Source: an uncultured Bacteroidales bacterium (GTDB taxonomy: Bacteria > Bacteroidota > Bacteroidia > Bacteroidales > UBA932). From it: a DNA stretch of 7,724 nucleotides. The notes beneath the pieces were generated by a model. The model was not told the DNA's origin and searched no databases. It was given only the letters and a program-made list of their open reading frames with translations. The DNA is taken from positions 1 to 7,724 of the forward strand of contig CAMFRR010000033.1 in the NCBI GenBank assembly GCA_945982095.1. Direction: 5' to 3'. This document shows, one piece after another, positions 1-7,250 of the stretch. Positions within the stretch are counted from its first letter, which is position 1; every line of letters starts with the position of its first letter. Made by a program: the position numbers and the translations under genes.

Positions 1-14
1 TTTTTCATTTTCAT
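1..14 (-). CDS. 5' end of a gene after susC, probably SusD-like lipoprotein (truncated by window edge)
   Basis: Only the first few codons are present, reading Met-Lys-Met-Lys into the window edge. Two in-frame ATG codons exist, at 14-12 and 8-6 on the minus strand. A perfect AGGAGG at 22-17 lies 2 bases before the first and 8 bases before the second. The second is therefore the better-spaced start and would give a protein beginning Met-Lys-Lys, usual for a signal peptide. The gene lies 9-15 bases after the susC stop codon, so it is surely co-transcribed. In Bacteroidota the gene directly after susC is nearly always susD, a surface glycan-binding lipoprotein that caps the SusC barrel. The product name rests on context alone, because no diagnostic residue is visible. 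Confidence 0.6.
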
Positions 15-16
15 GT

Positions 17-22
17 CCTCCT
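17..22 (-). promoter_or_regulatory. Perfect Shine-Dalgarno (AGGAGG) for the gene after susC
   Basis: The minus strand reads AGGAGG from 22 to 17, between the susC stop codon and the next start. Spacing is 2 bases to the first ATG and 8 to the second, which favours the second as the true start. Many Bacteroidota genes lack such a motif. Here neither divergent leader gene (susC or GH20) has one, whereas this internal operon gene does. Confidence 0.75.
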
Positions 23-23
23 G

Positions 24-3000
24 TTAGAATGAGAGTTTCACGTTGAAACCGAGGTTGCGCTGGCTAGGCTGCTGGAAGTAGTCTACGCCCTGGTAGAAGT
101 TGCTGGTTACGGACGCTGTGCTCTCAGGATCGAACGGAGCCTTGCAGTAGATCATGAAGAGGTTGCGGCCCTGCAGACCTATTGTCATGCCTACTTTGTC
201 CTTGAACCATTTCTTAGGCAGAGTATAGCTGAGGCTGAGCTCGCTGAGACGTACGTTGGTGGCGCTGTAGGTGTAGTAAGTACCTATCATTGAAGAAATC
301 TTGTCATAGTATTCCTGTGGAGCCACTTTTACGTCATTTCCGAGATCCACCAGACCGTTGTCACGGGCAATTGCTGATGCTTCCGATACGCCATATTTGT
401 CGAGGTAGGCCTGAGTGTCACTCACAACGATGCCACCTACACGTGCTTGGATGGCAACATAGAGACTGAGGCCGTTCCAACCGATGGTTCCGTTCCAACC
501 GAGGTGATACTTAGGAAGGATTGAACCGATCTTGCGGTATTCAGTGTTCTCGATTGCGAGGCTGCCGGAGATAGGGTCGCTCCATATGTAGCCGTTGTTG
601 GACTGGCGCAGGCGCTGGTTGATGTAAAGGTCGCCCATTGTGCCGCCTTCAGTAAGACGTATTGTTGGGCCGCCTCCTATGCCGAGAGTGCCTTTAGAAT
701 AGTAGTCCATCTTGATTTCCTCGCCTGTCTCAGGGTTCACTGCGCCGTTTGCGAGGCTGATGATCTTGTTCTGGTTGAGGGTGTAGGTGAGGTTGGTTGA
801 GAAGCTCCATTTGTCCCAAGTGTCGCTGTAGCCCAAAGCCAACTCTATACCCTGGTTCTGTATGTTACCTGTCTGAACTATGTTGCTCTTGTATCCTGAT
901 GATGCTGAGGCGTCAACGTAGAAGGTCTGGTTGAATGTGTTCGAACGGTAGAGAGTCAGGTCAGCGTTCACTTTGCCGCTGAAGAATTTGGCGTTGATAC
1001 CGAGCTCCCAGCTGCGGGTGTTCTCTGGTTTGAGGTCTGTGTTGTAGTGAACTGAAGGGTACTCGTAGTTGCCTGTCTGCTCGTTGTAAGTGTATTGCAT
1101 ACGGGTGAGGTAGCGGCTTGGAGATGCTGCAACTTCGGCCCAAGAACCACGAATCTTCAGATAAGGGAACCAGTCAGGCATGTTGAATGTCTCGCTCATT
1201 ACCCAAGAAAGACCTACTGATGGATAGAAGTAACCTTTCTTTGCATTTGAGGTGAATGCCAGCTGAGAAGCCCAGTCGTTACGTCCTGTAACTGTCAGAT
1301 AGAGCTGGTGATCCCAGCCGAACTCGAGGCTGGCGAATACGCTCTGGGTCTGGTCGTGCCAAGCGAACTCGTTCTTTTTCTCGGTATTGGAGTCGATGTT
1401 ACCGGTGTGGAAGAAGTTAGGAAGGTTCTTCAGACCGCCTTTGGTGTAGAGAACGTCCTCACGAATGTCGTTGAGGGAAGCACCGATGTTGGCGTTGAAT
1501 GAGAGACGGTCCTCGAGCCAGGTCTTGCTGATGTTGACGATTACGTCGGCGTAGATTGAACGGTCGTTCTGTTTGCTGTGGCCGTAGAAACCTTTGCTGC
1601 TACCCTCGGTGAAAGTACCGTTGGTTGAAGCGTAGTATTTCTCGTATGCGTCCTGGTCAGAGTTGTCTACGCGTACACGGGCTGCGATATTGATCCATTT
1701 TGCAATGTCGTAACGCAGGGAAGCGTTGAACATGTAACGGCGTTTCTTGAGCTCATTCTGCATCCTGTTCATGATCCAGTATGGGTTCTGCATGTCAAGC
1801 TCTGAACCGTAGATGCTGGTTGGCCAGTACTGAGTCATGATGTTTCGTGAATCGCTCCAGCGCTCGTAGAGCTGTATCTCCTGGAAGTTCTCTCCGCGTG
1901 GGAAGAGGTAGAGTGAGGTCAGAGGGTTGAAGTACTGACCGCCGCCCACCATGTTCTTGTTGTCCTGGATGATGTACTGAGCACCTACATCGAAGGTGAG
2001 TTTGTCATTGGCGAACTTGCTGGTATTCCTGATGGAGAAGTTGTAACGGTTGTAACCGCTGTTAGGAAGAATACCTGTAGAGTTGGTGGTCGACACTGAT
2101 GCGTAGGTCTGGTTCTTGTCAGTACCTACTGTGAATGTGAGACCGTTGATTTCGTTTACACCGGTGTTGAAGAAGTCGGCAGGATTGAAGCTTGAAGGAG
2201 TCTCGAGTTTCGCTCCCCAGCTTGTGGCCTCACCCTCGTTGTTGCCGTAAGTGTTCTGGAAACGTGGCATCATGAGAGGCTTTGAGAAGCTGGTTGAGTT
2301 GGTGTAGGTAACTTTAACCTTGCCCTCTGCACCTTTCTTGGTGGTGATGAGGATTACACCGTTAGATGCGTCAGAACCGTAAAGCGCAGCTGCTGAAGGG
2401 CCTGTGAGCACTGTCATGCTCTCGATGTCCTCAGGGTTGATGTCGGCAACGCTGTTGGAACCCGGCTGTTTGCCCATTGTACCGCCGCTGTTGTCGCCGC
2501 TGTTTACGTTGAACATAGGGATACCGTCTATTACATAGAGGGCGTTGTCATCTTTTTCCAGAGATTTGGTACCACGCATGATGACACGTGATGCGGCGCC
2601 TGAACCTGCTGATGAAGAGTTGATAATCACACCTGCAACCTTACCATTGAGGGAGTTGATGAAGTTGGCGTCCTTGATGGCGTTAAGGGTCTCGCCTTTT
2701 ACGCTCTGGACATTGTAGCTGAGGGCTTTTTGCTCTCTCTTTATACCGAGGGCCGTTACGACTACCTCGTTCAGGAGCTCTGCGTCAGGAGCAAGGACGA
2801 TGTTCAGCTTCTCTGCAACTGCCACGGTCTGTGTGGCAAAGCCTATGCATGAGATTACAAGCTGTCCACCCCTAGGGGCTGTAATAGTAAAGTTGCCGTC
2901 AAGGTCAGTGATAGCACCAATAGTCGTGCCTTCAATCACTACACTTGCTCCGATTACCGACAGGCCGTCTGTGTCAAGGACAACGCCTGTTACGGTGATC

Positions 3001-3128
3001 TCATCGGCATTCTGTGCAATCTGTGACGATGCCGGGTCTGCGGCATTTGCCTGAACAGACAGAGCAAGGCTCATCAAGATTGCTCCAAAGCAGCAAAATG
3101 CTTTGCTAACGAATGTTGATTTTACCAT
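24..3128 (-). CDS. SusC/RagA-family TonB-linked outer-membrane glycan transporter
   Basis: This 1034-residue protein should form a TonB-dependent beta-barrel in the outer membrane that imports oligosaccharides together with a SusD lid. Residues 1-29 are a Sec signal peptide ending Ala-Asn-Ala. Residues 43-113 form a carboxypeptidase-regulatory-like beta-sandwich (motifs VIGASVVIEGTT and TDLDGNF). The SusC signature EVVVTALGIKREQKAL spans 121-136. The plug covers about 133-266, with NALYVIDGIP at 196-205 and the run from DIESMTVLTGP through ITTKKG at 234-266. The rest is the barrel, ending in Phe1034 as outer-membrane proteins usually do. No STN domain is seen, so a direct anti-sigma-factor link is not indicated. 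The length is typical of the family and the frame is intact. The ATG at 3128 fits the signal peptide; the leader before it is A/T-rich without a Shine-Dalgarno. It is transcribed divergently from the GH20-GH29 pair, with a probable susD directly downstream. The exact substrate cannot be read from the sequence; the neighbours suggest fucosylated amino-sugar glycans. Confidence 0.95.
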   Translation of the reverse strand: MVKSTFVSKAFCCFGAILMSLALSVQANAADPASSQIAQNADEITVTGVVLDTDGLSVIGASVVIEGTTIGAITDLDGNFTITAPRGGQLVISCIGFATQTVAVAEKLNIVLAPDAELLNEVVVTALGIKREQKALSYNVQSVKGETLNAIKDANFINSLNGKVAGVIINSSSAGSGAASRVIMRGTKSLEKDDNALYVIDGIPMFNVNSGDNSGGTMGKQPGSNSVADINPEDIESMTVLTGPSAAALYGSDASNGVILITTKKGAEGKVKVTYTNSTSFSKPLMMPRFQNTYGNNEGEATSWGAKLETPSSFNPADFFNTGVNEINGLTFTVGTDKNQTYASVSTTNSTGILPNSGYNRYNFSIRNTSKFANDKLTFDVGAQYIIQDNKNMVGGGQYFNPLTSLYLFPRGENFQEIQLYERWSDSRNIMTQYWPTSIYGSELDMQNPYWIMNRMQNELKKRRYMFNASLRYDIAKWINIAARVRVDNSDQDAYEKYYASTNGTFTEGSSKGFYGHSKQNDRSIYADVIVNISKTWLEDRLSFNANIGASLNDIREDVLYTKGGLKNLPNFFHTGNIDSNTEKKNEFAWHDQTQSVFASLEFGWDHQLYLTVTGRNDWASQLAFTSNAKKGYFYPSVGLSWVMSETFNMPDWFPYLKIRGSWAEVAASPSRYLTRMQYTYNEQTGNYEYPSVHYNTDLKPENTRSWELGINAKFFSGKVNADLTLYRSNTFNQTFYVDASASSGYKSNIVQTGNIQNQGIELALGYSDTWDKWSFSTNLTYTLNQNKIISLANGAVNPETGEEIKMDYYSKGTLGIGGGPTIRLTEGGTMGDLYINQRLRQSNNGYIWSDPISGSLAIENTEYRKIGSILPKYHLGWNGTIGWNGLSLYVAIQARVGGIVVSDTQAYLDKYGVSEASAIARDNGLVDLGNDVKVAPQEYYDKISSMIGTYYTYSATNVRLSELSLSYTLPKKWFKDKVGMTIGLQGRNLFMIYCKAPFDPESTASVTSNFYQGVDYFQQPSQRNLGFNVKLSF

Positions 3129-3144
3129 TGTGTTTTAGTTAAAG

Positions 3145-3159
3145 GTTAATAATAGTGAT
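3145..3159 (-). repeat. Leader element, copy 1 (susC side)
   Basis: Read on the minus strand this is ATCACTATTATTAAC, ending 16 bases before the susC ATG. It matches 3278-3292 on the plus strand at 14 of 15 bases; the only difference is A versus G at the tenth base. Both copies point towards their own gene. It lies in the transcribed leader, downstream of the predicted promoter. It could be an operator, an RNA-level control site, or one arm of an inverted repeat; the sequence alone does not decide. Confidence 0.6.
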
Positions 3160-3211
3160 GTTGTGAGTTACTTATTGTCGTTTTTACAGTAATTTTTCAC
3201 CATTTCTTCAT

Positions 3212-3243
3212 CAAACTTACAAAATTTCTTTGAAATAGCGAAA
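3212..3243 (-). promoter_or_regulatory. Predicted Bacteroides-type promoter of susC
   Basis: On the minus strand TAAGTTTG at 3219-3212 matches the Bacteroides -7 consensus TAnnTTTG exactly. The -33 region at the right distance (about 3239-3243) reads only TTTCG-like, a weak match to TTTG. Transcription would start a few bases beyond 3212 and give a leader of about 75 bases before the susC ATG. Its -33 region overlaps the promoter of the opposite gene. A weak -33 is compatible with dependence on an activator, but this is inference. Confidence 0.55.
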
Positions 3244-3258
3244 AAAAGTATAACTTTG
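3229..3258 (+). promoter_or_regulatory. Predicted Bacteroides-type promoter of the GH20-GH29 operon
   Basis: TTTG at 3229-3232 and TAACTTTG at 3251-3258 match the Bacteroides primary-sigma consensus TTTG / TAnnTTTG. The spacer is 18 bases, one short of the usual 19-21. Transcription should begin near 3263-3267, leaving a leader of about 40 bases before the GH20 ATG. No promoter-like sequence was noticed between the GH20 and GH29 genes, so this one probably serves both. Confidence 0.65.
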
Positions 3259-3277
3259 TAATAAACACAAATGAATA

Positions 3278-3292
3278 ATCACTATTGTTAAC
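3278..3292 (+). repeat. Leader element, copy 2 (GH20 side)
   Basis: The plus strand reads ATCACTATTGTTAAC, ending 14 bases before the GH20 ATG. It is the partner of the minus-strand element at 3159-3145 (14/15 identity), and each copy stands at nearly the same distance from its start codon. Together they form an inverted repeat with a 118-base interior that contains both predicted promoters. Confidence 0.6.
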
Positions 3293-3306
3293 TTAATTGT
3301 TTTCTT

Positions 3307-5442
3307 ATGGACAAGATATCTCTAAACTCAGTGCTCAGTTTGACGGCTGCCGCACTCGTATTTTGTGCCTGTTCTGGCCCGAAATCACCAGAAAGCGTAA
3401 TTCCTCTCCCACAGCAGATAGAGCAGGGAAGCGGTGAATTCAAGATTGACGGGACAAAGCTGGTGTGCGATGGGGCTCTGCCTGCCGATGCTGCCGCATA
3501 TGTAGAATCTTTTGCCGATCTGTTGGCAGAAAAGGCTCCTGAAACTGAAGGAGGTACTTTAAGTTTCATTCTTGACGAGACTTTGGCCCCTGAGGAGTAT
3601 ATTATAGAGGTAGATCGCAATGAGGCCAGGGTGAAAGCTTCTGCCCTCAACGGTTTCGTATATGCCGTTCAGACCATCAAACAGCTGCTCCCTGCCCAGA
3701 TTTGGGGTGACATAAAAGAAGAAGGCGCAACATGGACTCTCCCTGTAATGACAATAAGGGACTATCCTCGTTTCGCCTATCGTGGCATGCATCTGGATGA
3801 GGCAAGGCATTTCTTCGGCCTGGAGGAAGTTTACCGTTATATAGATATAATGGTGGCACATAAGATGAACCGTCTGCACTGGCATCTGACAGACGACCAG
3901 GGCTGGCGTATAGAGATTAAGAAATATCCTCGGATAACTGAGGTGGGCGCTTACCGCAAGGGAACTATGATAGGACGCGATTTCAGCAGTTTTGACGGCA
4001 TCCCTTATGGAGGATACTATACCCAGGATGAACTAAGGCAGGTGGTCGCCTATGCTGCAGCGCGTGGTGTCACTGTCATTCCTGAAATCGACCTTCCCGG
4101 TCATATGCAGAGCGTAGTGGCTGCCTATCCTGATCTTGGATGTACAGGCGGACCTTACGAGGTGCGTACCACTTGGGGAGTATCGGACGAAGTTCTTTGT
4201 GCGGGCAATGAGCGCATATACGAGGTGTTAGAAGACATATTGACTGAGATTATGGATATATTCCCTTCTGAATACATACATATAGGAGGCGATGAATGTC
4301 CTAAGACCCGCTGGAGCGAGTGTCCTAAGTGTCAGGCCAAGATCAAGGCGCTCGGTCTGAAGGATAGCGATCAGTTTACGGCTGAAGATTTTCTGCAGAG
4401 CTATGTTATGAACCGTGTCGAGAGTTTCCTCAACAAGCATGGTCGCAAGATTATCGGTTGGGACGAGGTTCTGGACGGTAATGTTTCTCAGAGCGCGACC
4501 ATTATGTCATGGAGAGGCGCTGCCGGTGGAATCAAGGCGGCCCAGAGCGGTCGTGACGCCATTATGACTCCTAACAGCTATATGTATTTCGATTTCTGCC
4601 AGGCACGCAATTCGGCTGAGGAGCCTGTATCGATAGGAGGCTTCCTCCCTGTATCAAGGGTATATTCATATGAACCGTATGACGAGCAGATGACTCCTGA
4701 AGAGTGTACCCACATTCTTGGCGTACAGGCAAATCTCTGGACAGAATATATAAAGGATGCTTCACATCTTGAGTATATGCTTGTTCCAAGGATTTCTGCC
4801 CTCTCGGAAGTTCAGTGGTGCAAGCCTGCGAACAAGGACTTTGCAAGATTCCGCAATTCACTGGCCAACATGAGGCTGATTTATGACGAGATGGGTCTTA
4901 ACTATGCTACCCACATCTTCGATGGACGCATGGATTCTGAGGAAAGGACAGCCGGCGCAATCAAGCATAAGGCTATAGGAAAGACTGCCACATTGCTTAC
5001 TGAACCTCATTTTAACTACCGTTTCCAGGCTCCTGCCGAGCTGCTTGACGGCAAGACCGGTGACACCGTGTTCAATTCAGGAGCATGGATAGGCTGGGAA
5101 GGAGCTCCTATGGAACTTATCATAGAGATGGGAAGTACTTCATGGAGAACCGTTACAGTTGAGGCGCTTTCTAATAAGGGTGCCTACATTTTCCCTCCTA
5201 CATTTGTAAAGCTCTCGACATCAGAGGATGGCGAAAACTTCCAGGAACTTTGCACTGCTGAATTCAGCGCTGAGGGTCCTGATGCCAGCGATGGTGTAAA
5301 GACTTTCCATGTTGATCCGGGCAAAAAAGTTAAGGCTCCATATCTCAAGGTAGAGGTTGCAACTATTGATCGTCTCCCTGAATGGCACAGCGGTGCAGGG
5401 GCCAAGGCCTTCCTGTTCATCGATGAGGTTGTGGTAAAATAA
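3307..5442 (+). CDS. GH20 exo-beta-N-acetylhexosaminidase, lipoprotein
   Basis: This 711-residue enzyme should release terminal beta-linked GlcNAc or GalNAc by substrate-assisted catalysis. The N-terminus has a hydrophobic stretch and a probable lipobox ending FCAC (Cys22), so it is likely anchored in the outer membrane, facing the periplasm or the surface. Residues about 30-150 form the GH20b alpha/beta domain. The catalytic barrel covers about 153-505. It carries RGMHLDEARHFF with the substrate-binding Arg159, HWHLTDDQGWR at 191-201, and HIGGDE with the catalytic Asp329-Glu330 pair. It also has SWRG with Trp402 and LWTEY with Trp478. All expected key residues are present. Residues about 555-711 form a discoidin/F5-8-like beta-sandwich ending WHSGAGAKAFLFIDEVVV, as in many Bacteroidota GH20 enzymes. 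It is the first gene of a two-gene operon with GH29 and has no Shine-Dalgarno. A contribution to mucin, N-glycan or milk-glycan breakdown is inferred from the neighbours. Confidence 0.95.
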   Translation: MDKISLNSVLSLTAAALVFCACSGPKSPESVIPLPQQIEQGSGEFKIDGTKLVCDGALPADAAAYVESFADLLAEKAPETEGGTLSFILDETLAPEEYIIEVDRNEARVKASALNGFVYAVQTIKQLLPAQIWGDIKEEGATWTLPVMTIRDYPRFAYRGMHLDEARHFFGLEEVYRYIDIMVAHKMNRLHWHLTDDQGWRIEIKKYPRITEVGAYRKGTMIGRDFSSFDGIPYGGYYTQDELRQVVAYAAARGVTVIPEIDLPGHMQSVVAAYPDLGCTGGPYEVRTTWGVSDEVLCAGNERIYEVLEDILTEIMDIFPSEYIHIGGDECPKTRWSECPKCQAKIKALGLKDSDQFTAEDFLQSYVMNRVESFLNKHGRKIIGWDEVLDGNVSQSATIMSWRGAAGGIKAAQSGRDAIMTPNSYMYFDFCQARNSAEEPVSIGGFLPVSRVYSYEPYDEQMTPEECTHILGVQANLWTEYIKDASHLEYMLVPRISALSEVQWCKPANKDFARFRNSLANMRLIYDEMGLNYATHIFDGRMDSEERTAGAIKHKAIGKTATLLTEPHFNYRFQAPAELLDGKTGDTVFNSGAWIGWEGAPMELIIEMGSTSWRTVTVEALSNKGAYIFPPTFVKLSTSEDGENFQELCTAEFSAEGPDASDGVKTFHVDPGKKVKAPYLKVEVATIDRLPEWHSGAGAKAFLFIDEVVVK

Positions 5443-5450
5443 GAGTTTTG

Positions 5451-7208
5451 ATGAATCATAGAGTTTCAAGCATTTTATTGGCCTGTTCCGTATTGGTGGC
5501 CTGTTCACAGGCTCCTGAACCTTACGGTGCCCTGCCTACCCCATATCAGGTGGAGTGGCAGAAAATGGAGACCAACATGTTCGTACATTTCGGCCCCAAC
5601 ACCTTTACTGCAGCTGAATGGGGCGATGGTTCAGAGAGTGAGGATGTTTTCAACCCTACAGACCTGAATTGCCGCCAATGGACTTCTGTTGCCAAACAGG
5701 CAGGCTTCAAGGGTGTCATCATCACGGCCAAACATCACGACGGTTTCTGCCTCTGGCCAAATCCTGTGTCCAAGCACACCGTTGCACAGAGCTGCTGGAA
5801 GGATGGAAAGGGCGTCGTGCTCAAGGATCTTTCTGAGGCTTGCGCTGCCGACGGACTCAAATTCGGCGTTTATGTTTCTCCTTGGGACAGGAATGACCCT
5901 CATTATGGTACCGATGAATATAATAATGTGTTCGTAAAGACTCTCGAGAGCGCTCTTGGTTCTTACGGACATGTGTTCGAGCAGTGGTTTGACGGAGCCT
6001 GCGGCGAGGGTCCTAACGGCAAGCGTCAGGTATATGACTGGCCTCTTTTCAATTCCACTGTGCTCAAGATGCAGCCTCATGCCATCATATTCAGTAATGT
6101 GGGCCCAGGTTGCCGTTGGATGGGCAACGAAGCGGGCGTGAACGGACGCACCTGCTGGAGCACAATGAACACCGAGGGCTTCAGCCCGGGCAATTCTCCT
6201 GACCTGAGCATACTCAACACAGGTACAAAGAACGGCCCGAAGTGGATAGGCAGCGAAACTGATGTAAGCATACGTCCGGGCTGGTTCTGGAAAGAGCGTG
6301 AGAATGACAAGGTAAAATCTGTCAATGCCCTGCTTAAGATTTATTATGAGAGCGTAGGCCGCAACTCACTCCTTCTGCTCAATGTGCCTGCCGATATCCG
6401 AGGCCATATACATGAGGCGGATTCAGTGCGTCTGGTGGAATGGCGTGCGGCTTTGGACAGCATATTCAGCACTGACCTCATTCAGGGCGCGACCATCACA
6501 GCCACGGACACAAGGCGCGGTTCTTTCGGAACAGAGAATCTTACAGATGATGATTATGACAGCTACTGGGCTGCAAAAGACGGAGTCACAGAGGCTATTA
6601 TCGATATTGAACTCCCTGAAACACGTCGCTTCAACCGCATCTCACTCCAGGAATACATTCCTCTGGGCCAGAGGGTGGAAAGCTTCCGCATTTTTGCTCA
6701 GGATAGCAAGGGCAATTTACAGCTTGTCGCTTCCGAGACCACAATAGGCTACAAACGCATAGTGCTGCTTCCTCAGCTGGAAACTTCAAAGATACGTGTG
6801 GAAATTACAGCAGCCCTTGCCTGCCCTGTGCTCAGCAAGATAGCTCTATACCAGGATGACATATATAAGGAAGACAGCCGCAAGCACGAATATTCTGAGG
6901 GCATAATCAACAAGTCAAGCGAAACATATGTACTTGACCTTGGTGCCCAGAAGGAGTTCTCCCAGTTCAACTATGCTCCAATATACCGTGGTCGCGGAGG
7001 TGTGGTGATCTCGTATACTCTCCAGATTTCGGACAATGGCAAGGACTGGAAAGACCTGCTTACCGAACAGATGTTTGAGAATATAGTCAACAATCCTGTG
7101 CTTCAGCAGATTCAACTGCCGCAGAGCGTGAAGGCCAGGTATGTCAGGATGATTCCTGTGCGTTGCAGTGGCGACAGTTATTCAGTTGCCCGTTTTGACG
7201 TAGAATAA
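5451..7208 (+). CDS. GH29 alpha-L-fucosidase, probably alpha-1,3/1,4-specific, lipoprotein
   Basis: This 585-residue retaining enzyme should remove alpha-L-fucose from glycan branches. Residues 15-18 (LVAC) form a lipobox with Cys18, so it is exported and lipid-anchored. The catalytic barrel spans about 25-330, with AKHHDGFCLW around His95-His96 and WFDG with the likely nucleophile Asp181. RWMGNE supplies Glu227, 46 residues later. This Gly-Asn-Glu acid/base arrangement is what I know from the GH29-B group, which acts on Lewis-type alpha-1,3/4-fucosides; the subgroup is inference. Two beta-sandwich modules follow, about 340-465 (NLTDDDYDSYWAA, discoidin/CBM32-like) and about 475-585 (YVLDLGAQKEFSQFNY, then SVKARYVRM). 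The start is the ATG at 5451, which has AAGAG at 5441-5445 five bases upstream. An in-frame TTG at 5448 would lie too close. The gap to GH20 is 8 bases, so the genes share a transcript. The pairing suggests sequential trimming of fucosylated GlcNAc-containing host glycans. Confidence 0.93.
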   Translation: MNHRVSSILLACSVLVACSQAPEPYGALPTPYQVEWQKMETNMFVHFGPNTFTAAEWGDGSESEDVFNPTDLNCRQWTSVAKQAGFKGVIITAKHHDGFCLWPNPVSKHTVAQSCWKDGKGVVLKDLSEACAADGLKFGVYVSPWDRNDPHYGTDEYNNVFVKTLESALGSYGHVFEQWFDGACGEGPNGKRQVYDWPLFNSTVLKMQPHAIIFSNVGPGCRWMGNEAGVNGRTCWSTMNTEGFSPGNSPDLSILNTGTKNGPKWIGSETDVSIRPGWFWKERENDKVKSVNALLKIYYESVGRNSLLLLNVPADIRGHIHEADSVRLVEWRAALDSIFSTDLIQGATITATDTRRGSFGTENLTDDDYDSYWAAKDGVTEAIIDIELPETRRFNRISLQEYIPLGQRVESFRIFAQDSKGNLQLVASETTIGYKRIVLLPQLETSKIRVEITAALACPVLSKIALYQDDIYKEDSRKHEYSEGIINKSSETYVLDLGAQKEFSQFNYAPIYRGRGGVVISYTLQISDNGKDWKDLLTEQMFENIVNNPVLQQIQLPQSVKARYVRMIPVRCSGDSYSVARFDVE

Positions 7209-7250
7209 CAAAGTACGTGAAAAGGCGGAAACCAGTATATACGCTTAAGA

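Noticed and set aside
1308..1502. Plus-strand open frame antisense to susC
   Set aside because: Shadow of the strongly supported SusC frame, with no recognisable domain or start context; the same holds for the frames at 2800-3054 (+) and 961-1150 (-).
3138..3149. Close direct repeat GTTAA-GTTAA in the susC leader
   Set aside because: Five-base repeats in an A/T-rich leader are expected by chance; only the longer 15-base element is noteworthy.
3271..3291. Tiny upstream frame (MNNHYC, stop) in the GH20 leader
   Set aside because: Six codons without a ribosome binding site; it overlaps the shared leader element but has no counterpart in the susC leader, so translation is unlikely to be the conserved feature.
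5448..5450. In-frame TTG as alternative start of the fucosidase
   Set aside because: It is 2 bases from the AAGAG motif and directly followed by ATG at 5451, which has better spacing and gives a normal lipoprotein signal.
5631..6080. 149-codon minus-strand frame opposite the GH29 gene
   Set aside because: Lies entirely within conserved catalytic-domain coding sequence and resembles no protein family; a compositional shadow. The frames at 3288-3650 and 3559-3885 (-) opposite GH20 are the same.
7209..7250. Possible bidirectional terminator between the convergent GH29 and NUDIX-type genes
   Set aside because: The 42 bases contain short palindromes (GTATATAC, CTTAAG) but no stable GC-rich stem followed by a T-run on either strand.
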